64,000 nucleotides of DNA, from contig NZ_NFLI01000003.1 in NCBI RefSeq assembly GCF_002160825.1, positions 170,805 to 234,804 of the forward strand, written 5' to 3'. A model generated the notes under the pieces. That model searched no databases and was not told where the DNA came from. It saw only the letters and a list, made by a program, of their open reading frames with translations. This stretch comes from Lachnoclostridium sp. An131 (GTDB taxonomy: Bacteria; Bacillota; Clostridia; Lachnospirales; Lachnospiraceae). Shown here piece by piece: positions 8,237 through 15,760 of the stretch (position 1 is its first letter; each line of letters starts with the position of its first letter). The position numbers and the translations under genes were made by a program.

Positions 8237-8659
8237 ATGACCGAAGATGAAGCCTACAAAGTGCATATCCAGTACACATTCAATGCCTTTTGCAAGATTG
8301 TCATTCGTCACGCAGCCATAGATATAATCTTAAAGCTGCGCCGGAGGTGGGAACGGGAAGTTTCTCTTGACTATCTGATGAATGAGAAGTTTGTCCAGCT
8401 TGCCGAACCGGAGCAGCTTGAAGAATATCTTTTTACCGCCTGCGGCCAGACCGCCGTTCTGTACCATGCGGAACTTGCCGCCGCCCTTGCCCTCTTGCCG
8501 GAGCAGACACAGGAAGAGATTTTCCGTTACTATTTCCTGCGCCAGCCGCAGCGAGTGATCGGCGTACATATTGGCCGGACACGCAGCACAGCGGGGCGGC
8601 ATATCCAGCTTGCCTTGCAGCGGCTACGGCGGCTCATGGAGGGAAAAGACCATGAGTAA
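8237..8659 (+). CDS. Sigma-70-like regulator of the mobilizable element
   Basis: This 140-residue protein resembles the ECF-type sigma or sigma-like regulators found in Tn916/Tn1549/Tn4451 relatives. It has a short N-terminal helical part and a C-terminal region-4-like helix-turn-helix (LLPEQTQEEIFRYYF and RVIGVHIGRTRSTAGRH). The ATG at 8,237 is chosen for GAGAGGGGG just upstream. The stop overlaps the next gene by 8 bases. A diverged, frameshifted copy lies at 6,790-7,169. It may control mobilization or excision genes; the target promoter is unknown. Confidence 0.82.
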   Translation: MTEDEAYKVHIQYTFNAFCKIVIRHAAIDIILKLRRRWEREVSLDYLMNEKFVQLAEPEQLEEYLFTACGQTAVLYHAELAAALALLPEQTQEEIFRYYFLRQPQRVIGVHIGRTRSTAGRHIQLALQRLRRLMEGKDHE

Positions 8660-8849
8660 ACTTCTCCCCTATGAAACAATCGTCAAAGCCCATGAGGGCG
8701 ACCCGGACGCAATCGACACCGTCCTTTCCCACTATGCCGGATATATCCGCTACTTTTCCAAAGTACACGGTCAGGTTAACGCCGAGGTTGAGGAATATGT
8801 GAAGCAGCAGCTAATCTCCGCACTATTCAAGTTTCGCTTTGACCGATAA
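8652..8849 (+). CDS. Small helix-turn-helix protein (HTH_16-like)
   Basis: This 65-residue protein starts MSKLLPYETIVKAHEGDPDAI. This is the pattern of the small helix-turn-helix proteins that follow the sigma-like gene in Tn1549/Tn916-type elements. The counterpart of the ICE itself is at 36,252 (LVPYPVILAATKGDPDAMKM), so both nested and host elements carry the same pair. It overlaps the sigma-like gene and is surely co-transcribed with it. Confidence 0.82.
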   Translation: MSKLLPYETIVKAHEGDPDAIDTVLSHYAGYIRYFSKVHGQVNAEVEEYVKQQLISALFKFRFDR

Positions 8850-9562
8850 GCCCCAAAACTGAATACCAGCCGCCCACCAGCGGCCAGTGAAAGCAGTAAG
8901 TCTGAAAAAGATTTGCTGCTTTTTTTGTTGTCCATTTGGCAAAATCGCAAAGTCACCCGTAGTAGGTAGGTGAAGCCAGAAAAAGCTGCCTGCTCCGTTT
9001 GGCAAATTTCAAAACGCAGTGTTGTAGGGAGTGAAAGGAAAAATTCTCTGCCCCGTAGGTTGCCAAAATCCTGTTTCCCGGATTACTAAGGCAAAAGAAA
9101 ATTTGAAAAATCCCCGGACAGCGGGTAGCTGGCGGCCTTTTGAATGTATCTTTGGCGAAAGAAAAAAAAGACCGCGCACAGCGGGCTGAAAGCCCCGCCC
9201 CGTTCGCTCTATGTACGGAAAAGCCCGGACAGGGGCAGTCTGCGGCTTACTAAGAGCAAGTTTCTACCACGGTGCCAAAATCCGCAATTCTGCGGTTTTG
9301 CCCCTCGCGGGAAACTTGTTGGGGAGTGCCTTCCCCAAACCCTGCTATACGCCCTTACGGGCGAAAAAGCTGAAAACAGTTTTTGTTATTTTCCAAAAAG
9401 TTGCCCAATGGGAGGTATAGAGGGATTTTTCTGCCGAAATGCAAAAAAAAGTTTTTGTAATTTCCCGAAAAGTTAAGCAATGGGAGGAGTGAGAGGAAAT
9501 TTTCTCCGCCCAAAATCCGAAAAAAGTCAGCAATAAGAATAGTGAGAGGAGGTTTTCAGCCT
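8850..9562 (+). other. Non-coding region with degenerate tandem repeats; likely oriT/regulatory region of the nested element
   Basis: There is no credible gene in 710 bp. Four or five degenerate copies of a unit of roughly 50-70 bases are visible. They have the pattern CAA-GGGAGnAGTGAGAGG followed by TTTTCT, CC and AAAAAAGT (centres near 9,035, 9,415, 9,490 and 9,550, plus a weaker one near 8,970). Runs of A and T and short GC-rich blocks alternate. The position directly before mobC-relaxase is where the origin of transfer lies in related elements. The nic site itself is not identified. Confidence 0.5.
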
Positions 9563-9961
9563 ATGCGAAAGAAATACAACACGCCCCACCGCAGCCGCGT
9601 TGTGAAAACCCGGCTGTCCGAAGATGAATACGCCGACTTCACAGCGCGGCTTGCGCCCTATGGTATCAGCCAGTCGGAATTTCTCCGGCAGGCGATACGG
9701 CGCACGACCATACGCCCCGTTGTCCATGTATCGGCGGTCAATGATGAACTGCTCTCCGCTGTCGGGAAGCTGGCCGCCGAGTACGGCAGGATCGGCGGCA
9801 ACCTCAATCAGATTGCCCGGTATCTGAACGAGTACGGCTCACCCTACAATGCGCTGTCCGGCGAGGTACGCGCCGCCATAGCCGACCTTGCCGCCCTCAA
9901 GTATGAAGTCCTCAAGAAAGTAGGTGACGCAGTTGGCAACACTCAAGCATATCAACTCTAA
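9563..9961 (+). CDS. mobC: MobC-like relaxosome accessory protein
   Basis: This 132-residue protein has an N-terminal ribbon-helix-helix (VVKTRLSEDEYADFTARLAPYG) and the MobC signature near its middle (GGNLNQIARYLNEYG, residues ~75-89). MobC proteins help a relaxase open DNA at oriT. The ATG at 9,563 lies 10 bases after AGGAGG. The relaxase start lies inside the end of this gene (38-base overlap), so the two are coupled. The ICE's own mobC (31,160-31,489) carries the same NINQIARR-type motif. Confidence 0.92.
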   Translation: MRKKYNTPHRSRVVKTRLSEDEYADFTARLAPYGISQSEFLRQAIRRTTIRPVVHVSAVNDELLSAVGKLAAEYGRIGGNLNQIARYLNEYGSPYNALSGEVRAAIADLAALKYEVLKKVGDAVGNTQAYQL

Positions 9962-11543
9962 AAACGCCGACTACGGAGCCGCCGAACAATATCTTCTCTT
10001 TGAGCATGACGAGTTTACCATGAAGCCCGTCCTTGATGAAACCGGCAGGCTTATCCCCCGCGAGGACTACCGGCTGTCAACGCTGAACTGCGGCGGGGAG
10101 GATTTTGCCGTTGCCTGTATGCGGGCAAATCTCCGCTATGGGAAGAACCAGCGGCGGGAAGATGTGAAAAGCCACCACTATATCATCAGCTTTGACCCAC
10201 GGGACGGGCCGGACAACGGCTTGACCGTAGACCGGGCGCAGGCATTGGGCGAGAAGTTTTGCGCCGAGCATTTCCCCGGCCACCAAGCCCTTGTATGCAC
10301 CCACCCGGACGGCCACAACCACAGCGGCAATATCCATGTGCATATCGTCATTAACAGCCTGCGGATAGAGGAAGTACCGTTCCTGCCCTACATGGACAGG
10401 CCAGCCGACACGAAAGCCGGCTGCAAGCACCGCTGTACCGACGCTGCCTTGCGCTACTTCAAATCCGAAGTCATGGAGATGTGCCACCGGGAGGGGCTTT
10501 ACCAAATCGACCTCTTGAACGGCAGCAAGAACCGCGTGACCGACCGGGAGTATTGGGCGCAGAAAAAGGGACAGGCTGCGCTGGACAAGCAGAACGCCCC
10601 CATGATTGCAGGCGGTATCACGCCCCGGCAGACCAAGTTTGAAACGAACAAGGAGAAGCTGCGGCAGACCATACGGAAAGCCCTTGCCACCGCCGCCAGC
10701 TTTGACGAATTTTCCTCTCTGCTGCTGCGGGAGGGCGTGACCGTCAAGGAGAGCCGGGGGCGGCTGTCCTATCTCACGCCGGACAGGACAAAGCCCATTA
10801 CCGCCCGGAAGCTGGGCGACGACTTTGACCGCACCGCTGTCCTTTCCGTTTTGGAGCAGAACGCCGCCAGAGCCACAGAAAAGGCCGCAGCCATACTCGA
10901 ATACCCCCGGCATGGGAACACAAAAGCCCCACAAACCGCCCCGAAGCAGGACGGTGTGCAGCGGCTTGTGGACATTGAGCAGAAAATGGCCGAGGGCAAA
11001 GGCCGGGGCTATGAACGCTGGGCGACCATGCACAACCTCAAACAAATGGCCGCGACGCTGAATGTGTATCAGGAATACGGCTTTACTTCCCCGGAGCAGT
11101 TAGAAGCCGCCGTTGATACCGCCTATCAGGAAATGCGCCAGACCAGCGGCGAACTGAAAGCACTGGAAACGAAGCTACAAGGGAAAAAGGAGTTGCAGCA
11201 ACAGGTACTTGCCTATGCCAAGACCAAGCCCACCCGCGACGGGCTGAAAGCGCAGAAATCCGAGAAAGCCCGCGCCGCCTACCGGCAGGCAAACGAGAGC
11301 GATTTTATCATAGCCGAAGCCGCCGCCCGGTATTTCAAGGCGCATGGCATCACCAAGCTGCCCGCCCGGAAAGCGTTGCAGGCCGAGATCGAGCAGCTTA
11401 TCTCCGAGAAAGACGGCCTGTATAACACCTACCACGAACAGAAACAGCGGTTCAAGGAGTTGCAGACCGTCAAGCGGAACATCGACCAGATTTTGCGCCG
11501 GGAGGAACCCCACCGCAGAAAGGAGCAGAGCCATGAGCGATAA
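9924..11543 (+). CDS. MOB-P family relaxase of the nested element
   Basis: This 539-residue nicking enzyme starts and ends conjugative DNA transfer. The N-terminal relaxase domain has the metal-binding HxHxxxN motif (NIHVHIVINSL, about residues 132-142) and a HHYIISFDPRDG segment near residue 84. The catalytic tyrosine is expected in the N-terminal part. The C-terminal half is long, helical and rich in Lys, Gln and Glu. The start is GTG at 9,924, in frame with TQLATLKHINSKNA, a typical relaxase beginning. With mobC it should make the element mobilizable by the host ICE's transfer machine. Confidence 0.93.
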   Translation: MTQLATLKHINSKNADYGAAEQYLLFEHDEFTMKPVLDETGRLIPREDYRLSTLNCGGEDFAVACMRANLRYGKNQRREDVKSHHYIISFDPRDGPDNGLTVDRAQALGEKFCAEHFPGHQALVCTHPDGHNHSGNIHVHIVINSLRIEEVPFLPYMDRPADTKAGCKHRCTDAALRYFKSEVMEMCHREGLYQIDLLNGSKNRVTDREYWAQKKGQAALDKQNAPMIAGGITPRQTKFETNKEKLRQTIRKALATAASFDEFSSLLLREGVTVKESRGRLSYLTPDRTKPITARKLGDDFDRTAVLSVLEQNAARATEKAAAILEYPRHGNTKAPQTAPKQDGVQRLVDIEQKMAEGKGRGYERWATMHNLKQMAATLNVYQEYGFTSPEQLEAAVDTAYQEMRQTSGELKALETKLQGKKELQQQVLAYAKTKPTRDGLKAQKSEKARAAYRQANESDFIIAEAAARYFKAHGITKLPARKALQAEIEQLISEKDGLYNTYHEQKQRFKELQTVKRNIDQILRREEPHRRKEQSHER

Positions 11544-11919
11544 CCTGCCCCGCATGGACTACCGCCAGCACCGGCGGGCGCGGCGGCTGGTACATGAGTG
11601 CTGTAACTACGACGAGGGAAACTGCCTGCTGTTAGACGACGGGGAGCCTTGCGTGTGCGTCCAAAGCATTTCCCTTTCCCTCATGTGCCGCTGGTTCCGT
11701 GTGGCTGTCCTGCCCCTTGACGGGGAACTGGCCGCAGCCCTCTTGTACCGGGGGAGCCGGAAACGGTGTGAGGTCTGCGGGGCGGCATTTGTCCCCAAAT
11801 CCAACCGGGGAAAATACTGCCCCGACTGCGCCGGACGCATGAAGAAACTCAAAGCCGCCGAGAGAAAGCGGAAACAAAGGCAGAAATGTCACGCTTTAGA
11901 GCCTTTCAAACCCGCATGA
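11533..11919 (+). CDS. Cysteine-rich VLP-domain protein (nested element copy)
   Basis: This 128-residue protein has conserved cysteines (CCNYDEGNCLLLDDGEPC) and the VAVLP motif that names the Cys-rich VLP family. A second CxxC pair (CEVCGAAF and CPDC) suggests zinc binding, and a basic tail follows. The ATG at 11,533 overlaps the relaxase end. The ICE encodes a homologue at 29,058-29,423 (CCNCDNGHCILLDDGEEC and IAVLP). The family is found in Clostridia mobile elements; its function is unknown. Confidence 0.85.
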   Translation: MSDNLPRMDYRQHRRARRLVHECCNYDEGNCLLLDDGEPCVCVQSISLSLMCRWFRVAVLPLDGELAAALLYRGSRKRCEVCGAAFVPKSNRGKYCPDCAGRMKKLKAAERKRKQRQKCHALEPFKPA

Positions 11920-12054
11920 ATCAAGGTTTTTTTCGTGAGTGTCAAAGGGTACGCGATACATTTATCCTTTTCCCCCGGAAACGCCGTTCTAAGGCGTGAC
12001 AAAACACCACAATCAACCCGAACACAGGGAGGTGATACTATCGCTGATTATATC

Positions 12055-12786
12055 ATGGCAGACACGCCGCTGCCTATCTATCTGCCCTACCCCCGTTTCC
12101 TGCTGAAAATGGAGATTTCCCAGACCGCCAAGCTGCTGTATTCGCTGCTGTTAGACCGTTCCACACTCTCCCAGAAGAACAAGTGGCAGGACGACGAGGG
12201 CAGGATATATATTATCTATCCAATCGCGGAGATAGCCGAAATACTGGATAAGGGCAGCACCACCATAAAGGGGGCGCTTAATGAACTGGACATGGCGGGG
12301 CTGCTGGAACGGGAACGGGGCGGCTTCTCCGCACCGAACCGGCTTTATGTCAAAGTGCCGCGAGTGCCACAGGTACAGTTTTCCGACCAACTGATGGCCG
12401 GAAATCCGACCCTCATAGAGCCGGAAAACCGTCCTACTGATGGTCAGAAAACCGACCTTATGATGGTCGGAAAACCGTCCCCTAACCAAACTACTATAAA
12501 CAACCTTACAGAGAGCCAAACAAAGGGAGTGAGTGGGGAGCCGCCCGCGCCCTATGGCCGATACCAGAATATTTTTCTGTCGCAGACCGAATACGACGAG
12601 TTGCAGGCAGAGTACCCCGACAGGCTGGAACGGTTCATCGAGGAAATGAGCCGCTACCTTGCCGCCAACGGGAAAAGCTACCAGAACTATGCCGCCGCCC
12701 TGCGGATATGGGCGGGGAACGACAAAAAGAAAGCCCCGAAAAAGGGCATACCAGACTACTCATGCAAGGAGGGCGAGAGTTTATGA
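12055..12786 (+). CDS. repA: Replication initiator protein A (RepA N-terminal family)
   Basis: This protein of about 243 residues starts with the family signature (PLPIYLPYPRFLL), then a winged-helix DNA-binding region (about residues 25-105: AEIAEILDKGSTTIKGALNELDMAG). The C-terminal segment with RYQNIFLSQTEYDELQ is typical of RepA/DnaD-like initiators on Firmicutes elements. It should start replication of the circular form. The ATG at 12,055 is the first conventional start, but the good ribosome binding site GGGAGGTGA (12,028-12,034) is 20 bases away. An in-frame ATC at 12,040 (giving IADYIMADTP) has ideal spacing and may be the true start. The stop overlaps the next gene. Confidence 0.88.
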   Translation: MADTPLPIYLPYPRFLLKMEISQTAKLLYSLLLDRSTLSQKNKWQDDEGRIYIIYPIAEIAEILDKGSTTIKGALNELDMAGLLERERGGFSAPNRLYVKVPRVPQVQFSDQLMAGNPTLIEPENRPTDGQKTDLMMVGKPSPNQTTINNLTESQTKGVSGEPPAPYGRYQNIFLSQTEYDELQAEYPDRLERFIEEMSRYLAANGKSYQNYAAALRIWAGNDKKKAPKKGIPDYSCKEGESL

Positions 12787-13625
12787 AGAACGAAATCAAC
12801 GCTGTTTTGGAGAATATGACGACCACCGCCCCGGAGCCGGAGGACTACACCGGCGAGGACGGTTTACTGTACTGCGGCAAGTGCCGCAAGCCGAAAGAAG
12901 CCTATTTTGCGCCGGATAAGGCCGCTATCTTTGGCCGTGACCGTCACCCGGCAGAGTGCGACTGCCAGAGAACCGCCCGCGAGGAACGGGAGGCCGCCGA
13001 GAAGCGGCGCAGGCACCTTGACACCGTGGAAGAACTGAAACGCCGGGGCTTTACCGACCCCACCATGCGGGACTGGACTTTTGAGAACGACAACGGCAGG
13101 AACCCGCAGGCCGGGATTGCCCGCCGGTATGTGGAGCATTGGGCGGATATGCGAGCCGACAATATCGGCTGCCTGTTCTGGGGCGGCGTGGGAACCGGGA
13201 AAAGCTATCTTGCGGGCTGTATCGCAAACGCCCTCATGGAGAAAGAAATCCCCGTCCACATGACGAACTTTGCCCTTATCCTCAACGACCTTGCCGCCAG
13301 CTTTGAGAACCGCAACGAGTACATTTCCCGCCTTTGCCGCTATCCGCTGCTTATCATTGACGACTTCGGCATGGAGCGCGGGACGGAATACGGGCTGGAA
13401 CAGGTTTTCAATGTGATTGACAGCCGTTACCGCAGCAGCAAGCCGCTGATCGTCACGACCAACCTCACGCTGGACGACCTGCGGAACCCGGAGGACACCG
13501 CCCATTCCCGGATTTATGACCGCCTGCTTTCCATGTGCGTCCCGGTACGCTTTACCGGCGACAACTTCCGGCAGGAAGCCGCGCAGCGGAAAATGGAGAG
13601 CATGAAGAAACTGATTACCGACTGA
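12783..13625 (+). CDS. DnaC/IstB-like replication ATPase
   Basis: This 280-residue AAA+ protein is of the DnaC/DnaI/IstB type that loads the replicative helicase. An N-terminal Cys-containing part (CGKC and CDC, about residues 30-65) may bind zinc. The ATPase domain has Walker A GGVGTGKS near residues 135-142, Walker B LLIIDDFG near residue 192 and sensor 1 TTNL near residue 224. It overlaps repA in an ATGA arrangement, so initiator and loader are made together, as in other Tn4451/Tn1549-like elements. Confidence 0.93.
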   Translation: MKNEINAVLENMTTTAPEPEDYTGEDGLLYCGKCRKPKEAYFAPDKAAIFGRDRHPAECDCQRTAREEREAAEKRRRHLDTVEELKRRGFTDPTMRDWTFENDNGRNPQAGIARRYVEHWADMRADNIGCLFWGGVGTGKSYLAGCIANALMEKEIPVHMTNFALILNDLAASFENRNEYISRLCRYPLLIIDDFGMERGTEYGLEQVFNVIDSRYRSSKPLIVTTNLTLDDLRNPEDTAHSRIYDRLLSMCVPVRFTGDNFRQEAAQRKMESMKKLITD

Positions 13626-13639
13626 AAGGAGTATTGCCT

Positions 13640-13828
13640 ATGGCAGATAACAAGCAGCCCGACACCCGCACCACCCGCCGCCCCGACTGCGTGACGGAAA
13701 TCCGCATGGGCAATTCCGTCCTTGTCGTGTCCGGCTATTTCAAGAAAGACACTACCACCACCGCCGCCGACAAAATGGCGCGGGTACTGGAAGCGGAAGC
13801 CGCTGCTACACAAAAACCGGCAATTTGA
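13640..13828 (+). CDS. tnpW: Transposon-encoded protein TnpW
   Basis: This 62-residue protein has the TnpW pattern: a polar start, then CVTEIRMGNSVLVVSGYFKKD, and an AADKMARVL helix. TnpW is a small conserved protein of Tn4451/Tn4453 whose role is unknown. It is preceded by GAAAGGAG and followed after 110 bases by the recombinase gene, so it supports assignment of the element to the Tn4451 group. Confidence 0.8.
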   Translation: MADNKQPDTRTTRRPDCVTEIRMGNSVLVVSGYFKKDTTTTAADKMARVLEAEAAATQKPAI

Positions 13829-13877
13829 CAAATCATAAAGAAGCAGATTTTACACTTTTGCCGCTATACAGCCCGCC

Positions 13878-13909
13878 CTATTCCGTGGTACAATGAAACC
13901 ACGGAATAG
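13878..13909 (+). promoter_or_regulatory. Perfect palindrome around a -10 box before the recombinase gene
   Basis: Two perfect 12-base arms, CTATTCCGTGGT and ACCACGGAATAG, are separated by 8 bases. TACAAT (13,889-13,894), a possible -10 hexamer, sits at the arm-loop boundary. No good -35 is seen. The site lies 30 bases before the recombinase start and could be an operator for self-control of the recombinase gene, or a hairpin in its leader. Confidence 0.5.
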
Positions 13910-13939
13910 TGGGGCTGGCTGTCGGAAACGGAGGATTTT

Positions 13940-15559
13940 ATGTTAAGACAAGCCACCCAAAACCTCATTACCGCCCTTTATCCGAGATTGTCCCATGAGG
14001 ACGAGTTGCAAGGCGAGAGTAATTCCATATCGAACCAGAAAAGGATTTTGGAAACCTACGCCAAGCAGAACGGCTTTACTAATCTGCGCTGGTACACCGA
14101 CGACGGCTTCTCCGGCGCGAACTTTCAAAGACCCGGTTTTCAAGCCATGCTTGCAGACATTGAAGCCGGGAAAGTCGGAACCGTCATAGTCAAGGACATG
14201 AGCCGGTTAGGGCGAAACTACTTGCAGGTAGGGTTTTACACGGAAATGCTGTTCCCTCAAAAGGGAGTGCGTTTTATCGCTGTCAACGACAATGTGGACA
14301 GCGCAAACGGCAGCATGGACAACGATTTTACCCCTCTGCGAAATCTGTTCAACGAATGGCTGGTGAGAGATACGAGCAAGAAAATCAAGGCAGTAAAACG
14401 AGCAAAAGGCATGAGCGGCAAGCCTGTTACCAGCAAGCCGGTCTATGGCTACCTCATGGACGAGGACGAGAACTATATCGTTGACGAGGAAACCGCGCCG
14501 GTTGTCCAGCAGATATACCAGCTTTGCCTTGCCGGGAATGGCCCGACCAAGATTGCCCGTATGCTTACGGAGCAGCAAATCCCCACGCCGGGGACGCTGG
14601 AATACCGCAGGACAGGCAGCACACGCCGCTACCACCCCGGCTATGAGTGTAAATGGGCGACAAACACCGTCGTTCATATCCTCGAAAACCGGGAGTACAC
14701 CGGCTGTCTGGTAAACTTCAAGACGGAAAAGCCCTCTTACAAGGTCAAACACAGTGTAGAGAACCCCGTGGAGAAGCAGGCCATTTTTGAGAACCACCAT
14801 GAGCCTATCATAGACCGGGAAACATGGGAGCGCGTGCAGGAGTTACGCAAGCAGCGCAAACGCCCGAACCGCTATGATGAAGTGGGGCTGTTCTCCGGTA
14901 TGCTGTTCTGCGCCGACTGCGGCCATGTGATGTACCAGCAGCGGTATCAGAACAAGAACCGCAAGCAGGACTGTTACATCTGCGGCAGCTACAAGAAGCG
15001 CACCCGCGACTGTACGGCGCACTTTATCCGCACCGACCTGTTGACCGCCGGTGTCCTCTCCAATCTCCGGCAAGTGACGGAGTATGCCGCCAAGCATGAG
15101 AGCCGCTTTGTGAAGCTGCTTATCCAGCAGAACGAGATCGGCGGCAAGAGAAAGACCGCCGCAACCACCAGGCAGCTTGAACAGGCGCAGGAGCGCATTG
15201 CCGAAGTGAGCCGCATTATTAAGCGGCTGTATGAGGACAATGTGAACGGCAAAATCAGTGACGAGCGTTTCATGGAACTGTCAGCAGACTATGAGCAGGA
15301 ACAGCGGGAACTGAAAGACCGCGCCGCCGCTTTGCAGGCCGAACTGGACAAGTCGCAGGCCGCCACCGTCAACGCGGAAAAGTTTATGGGTATCGTCCGA
15401 AAGCACCTTGCCTTTGAGGAATTGACCCCCACCCTCTTGCGGGAAATGATTGAAAAAATCGTCGTGCATGAGTGTAGCTATGACGAGAACGGCACCCGCA
15501 GGCAGGACATTGAGATTTATTACAGCTTTGTCGGCAAGATTGACTTGCCCGAAGCCTAA
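13940..15559 (+). CDS. tndX: Large serine recombinase, TndX/TnpX type
   Basis: This 539-residue recombinase should excise and insert the nested element. The N-terminal resolvase domain (residues ~10-160) has the catalytic serine (YPRLSHEDE, S18) and DMSRLGRNYLQVG. It is followed by the recombinase domain (about 190-330), a zinc ribbon (CADCGHVMYQQRY and CGSYKKRTRDC, about 318-355), a coiled coil (about 390-475) and a DUF4368-like C-terminus. This order is that of TndX (Tn5397) and TnpX (Tn4451), which recombine at a 2-bp core. The gene lies 90 bp from the right end. The ATG follows GGAGG. Confidence 0.95.
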   Translation: MLRQATQNLITALYPRLSHEDELQGESNSISNQKRILETYAKQNGFTNLRWYTDDGFSGANFQRPGFQAMLADIEAGKVGTVIVKDMSRLGRNYLQVGFYTEMLFPQKGVRFIAVNDNVDSANGSMDNDFTPLRNLFNEWLVRDTSKKIKAVKRAKGMSGKPVTSKPVYGYLMDEDENYIVDEETAPVVQQIYQLCLAGNGPTKIARMLTEQQIPTPGTLEYRRTGSTRRYHPGYECKWATNTVVHILENREYTGCLVNFKTEKPSYKVKHSVENPVEKQAIFENHHEPIIDRETWERVQELRKQRKRPNRYDEVGLFSGMLFCADCGHVMYQQRYQNKNRKQDCYICGSYKKRTRDCTAHFIRTDLLTAGVLSNLRQVTEYAAKHESRFVKLLIQQNEIGGKRKTAATTRQLEQAQERIAEVSRIIKRLYEDNVNGKISDERFMELSADYEQEQRELKDRAAALQAELDKSQAATVNAEKFMGIVRKHLAFEELTPTLLREMIEKIVVHECSYDENGTRRQDIEIYYSFVGKIDLPEA

Positions 15560-15566
15560 CGCCCGA

Positions 15567-15616
15567 CCTATCCGACACAATGGCCAAGTGCCGGATAGGA
15601 ACGGCAAAATTTTTTA
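15567..15616 (+). terminator. Hairpin after the recombinase gene
   Basis: CCTATCCG (15,567-15,574) pairs with CGGATAGG (15,592-15,599), and a T6 run follows about 10 bases later. The wide gap to the T run makes it a moderate terminator candidate. Confidence 0.5.
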
Positions 15617-15630
15617 CATTTCTATTACTT

Positions 15631-15646
15631 CTTTATCGCACATCAG
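15631..15646 (-). repeat. Right terminal inverted repeat of nested element
   Basis: CTTTATCGCACATCAG is the imperfect inverse of 3,221-3,236 (13 of 16). The ICE sequence resumes 1-4 bases later with the second half of maff2. Confidence 0.75.
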
Positions 15647-15647
15647 T

Positions 15648-15741
15648 AAAAAGCCAGGGCATGAAACAGCTTATGGCGGGCGGCGGCGTTGCCCTTATCG
15701 GTATGCTCCTTGTACCGCAGCTTACCGGGCTTTTCGGATAA
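15648..15741 (+). pseudogene. maff2: maff2 3' fragment
   Basis: The frame reads KSQGMKQLMAGGGVALIGM, then LLVPQLTGLFG and stop, which is the C-terminal hydrophobic half of a Maff2 protein. It is separated from its first half (3,094-3,219) by the nested element. It has no start of its own, so Maff2 cannot be made while the element is in place; precise excision would restore it. The downstream virB6-like gene starts 19 bases later. Confidence 0.92.
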
Positions 15742-15760
15742 GCCGCAGGAGTAGCCGCCT

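Larger units (their letters stand above)
3219..15647 (+). mobile_element. Nested Tn4451-like mobilizable transposon carrying tet and an rRNA methyltransferase
   Basis: Both halves of the ICE gene maff2 flank this block of about 12.4 kb. The left end begins after an AAA at 3,216-3,218 and the right end finishes before an A-run at 15,648-15,652, so the crossover lies within A residues. The ends carry a 16-bp imperfect inverted repeat (13 of 16 identical). Content in order: tet with attenuator, AraC regulator, degenerate sigma copy, SpoU methyltransferase, sigma, HTH, mobC, relaxase, Cys-rich VLP, repA, dnaC-like, tnpW and a TndX/TnpX-type serine recombinase 90 bp from the right end. TnpW plus a terminal large serine recombinase is the hallmark of the Tn4451 group. 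Confidence 0.9.

Noticed and set aside
10077..11045. 322-residue open frame on the minus strand
   Set aside because: It is a shadow of the relaxase gene, with the typical Gly/Val/Leu-rich antisense composition.
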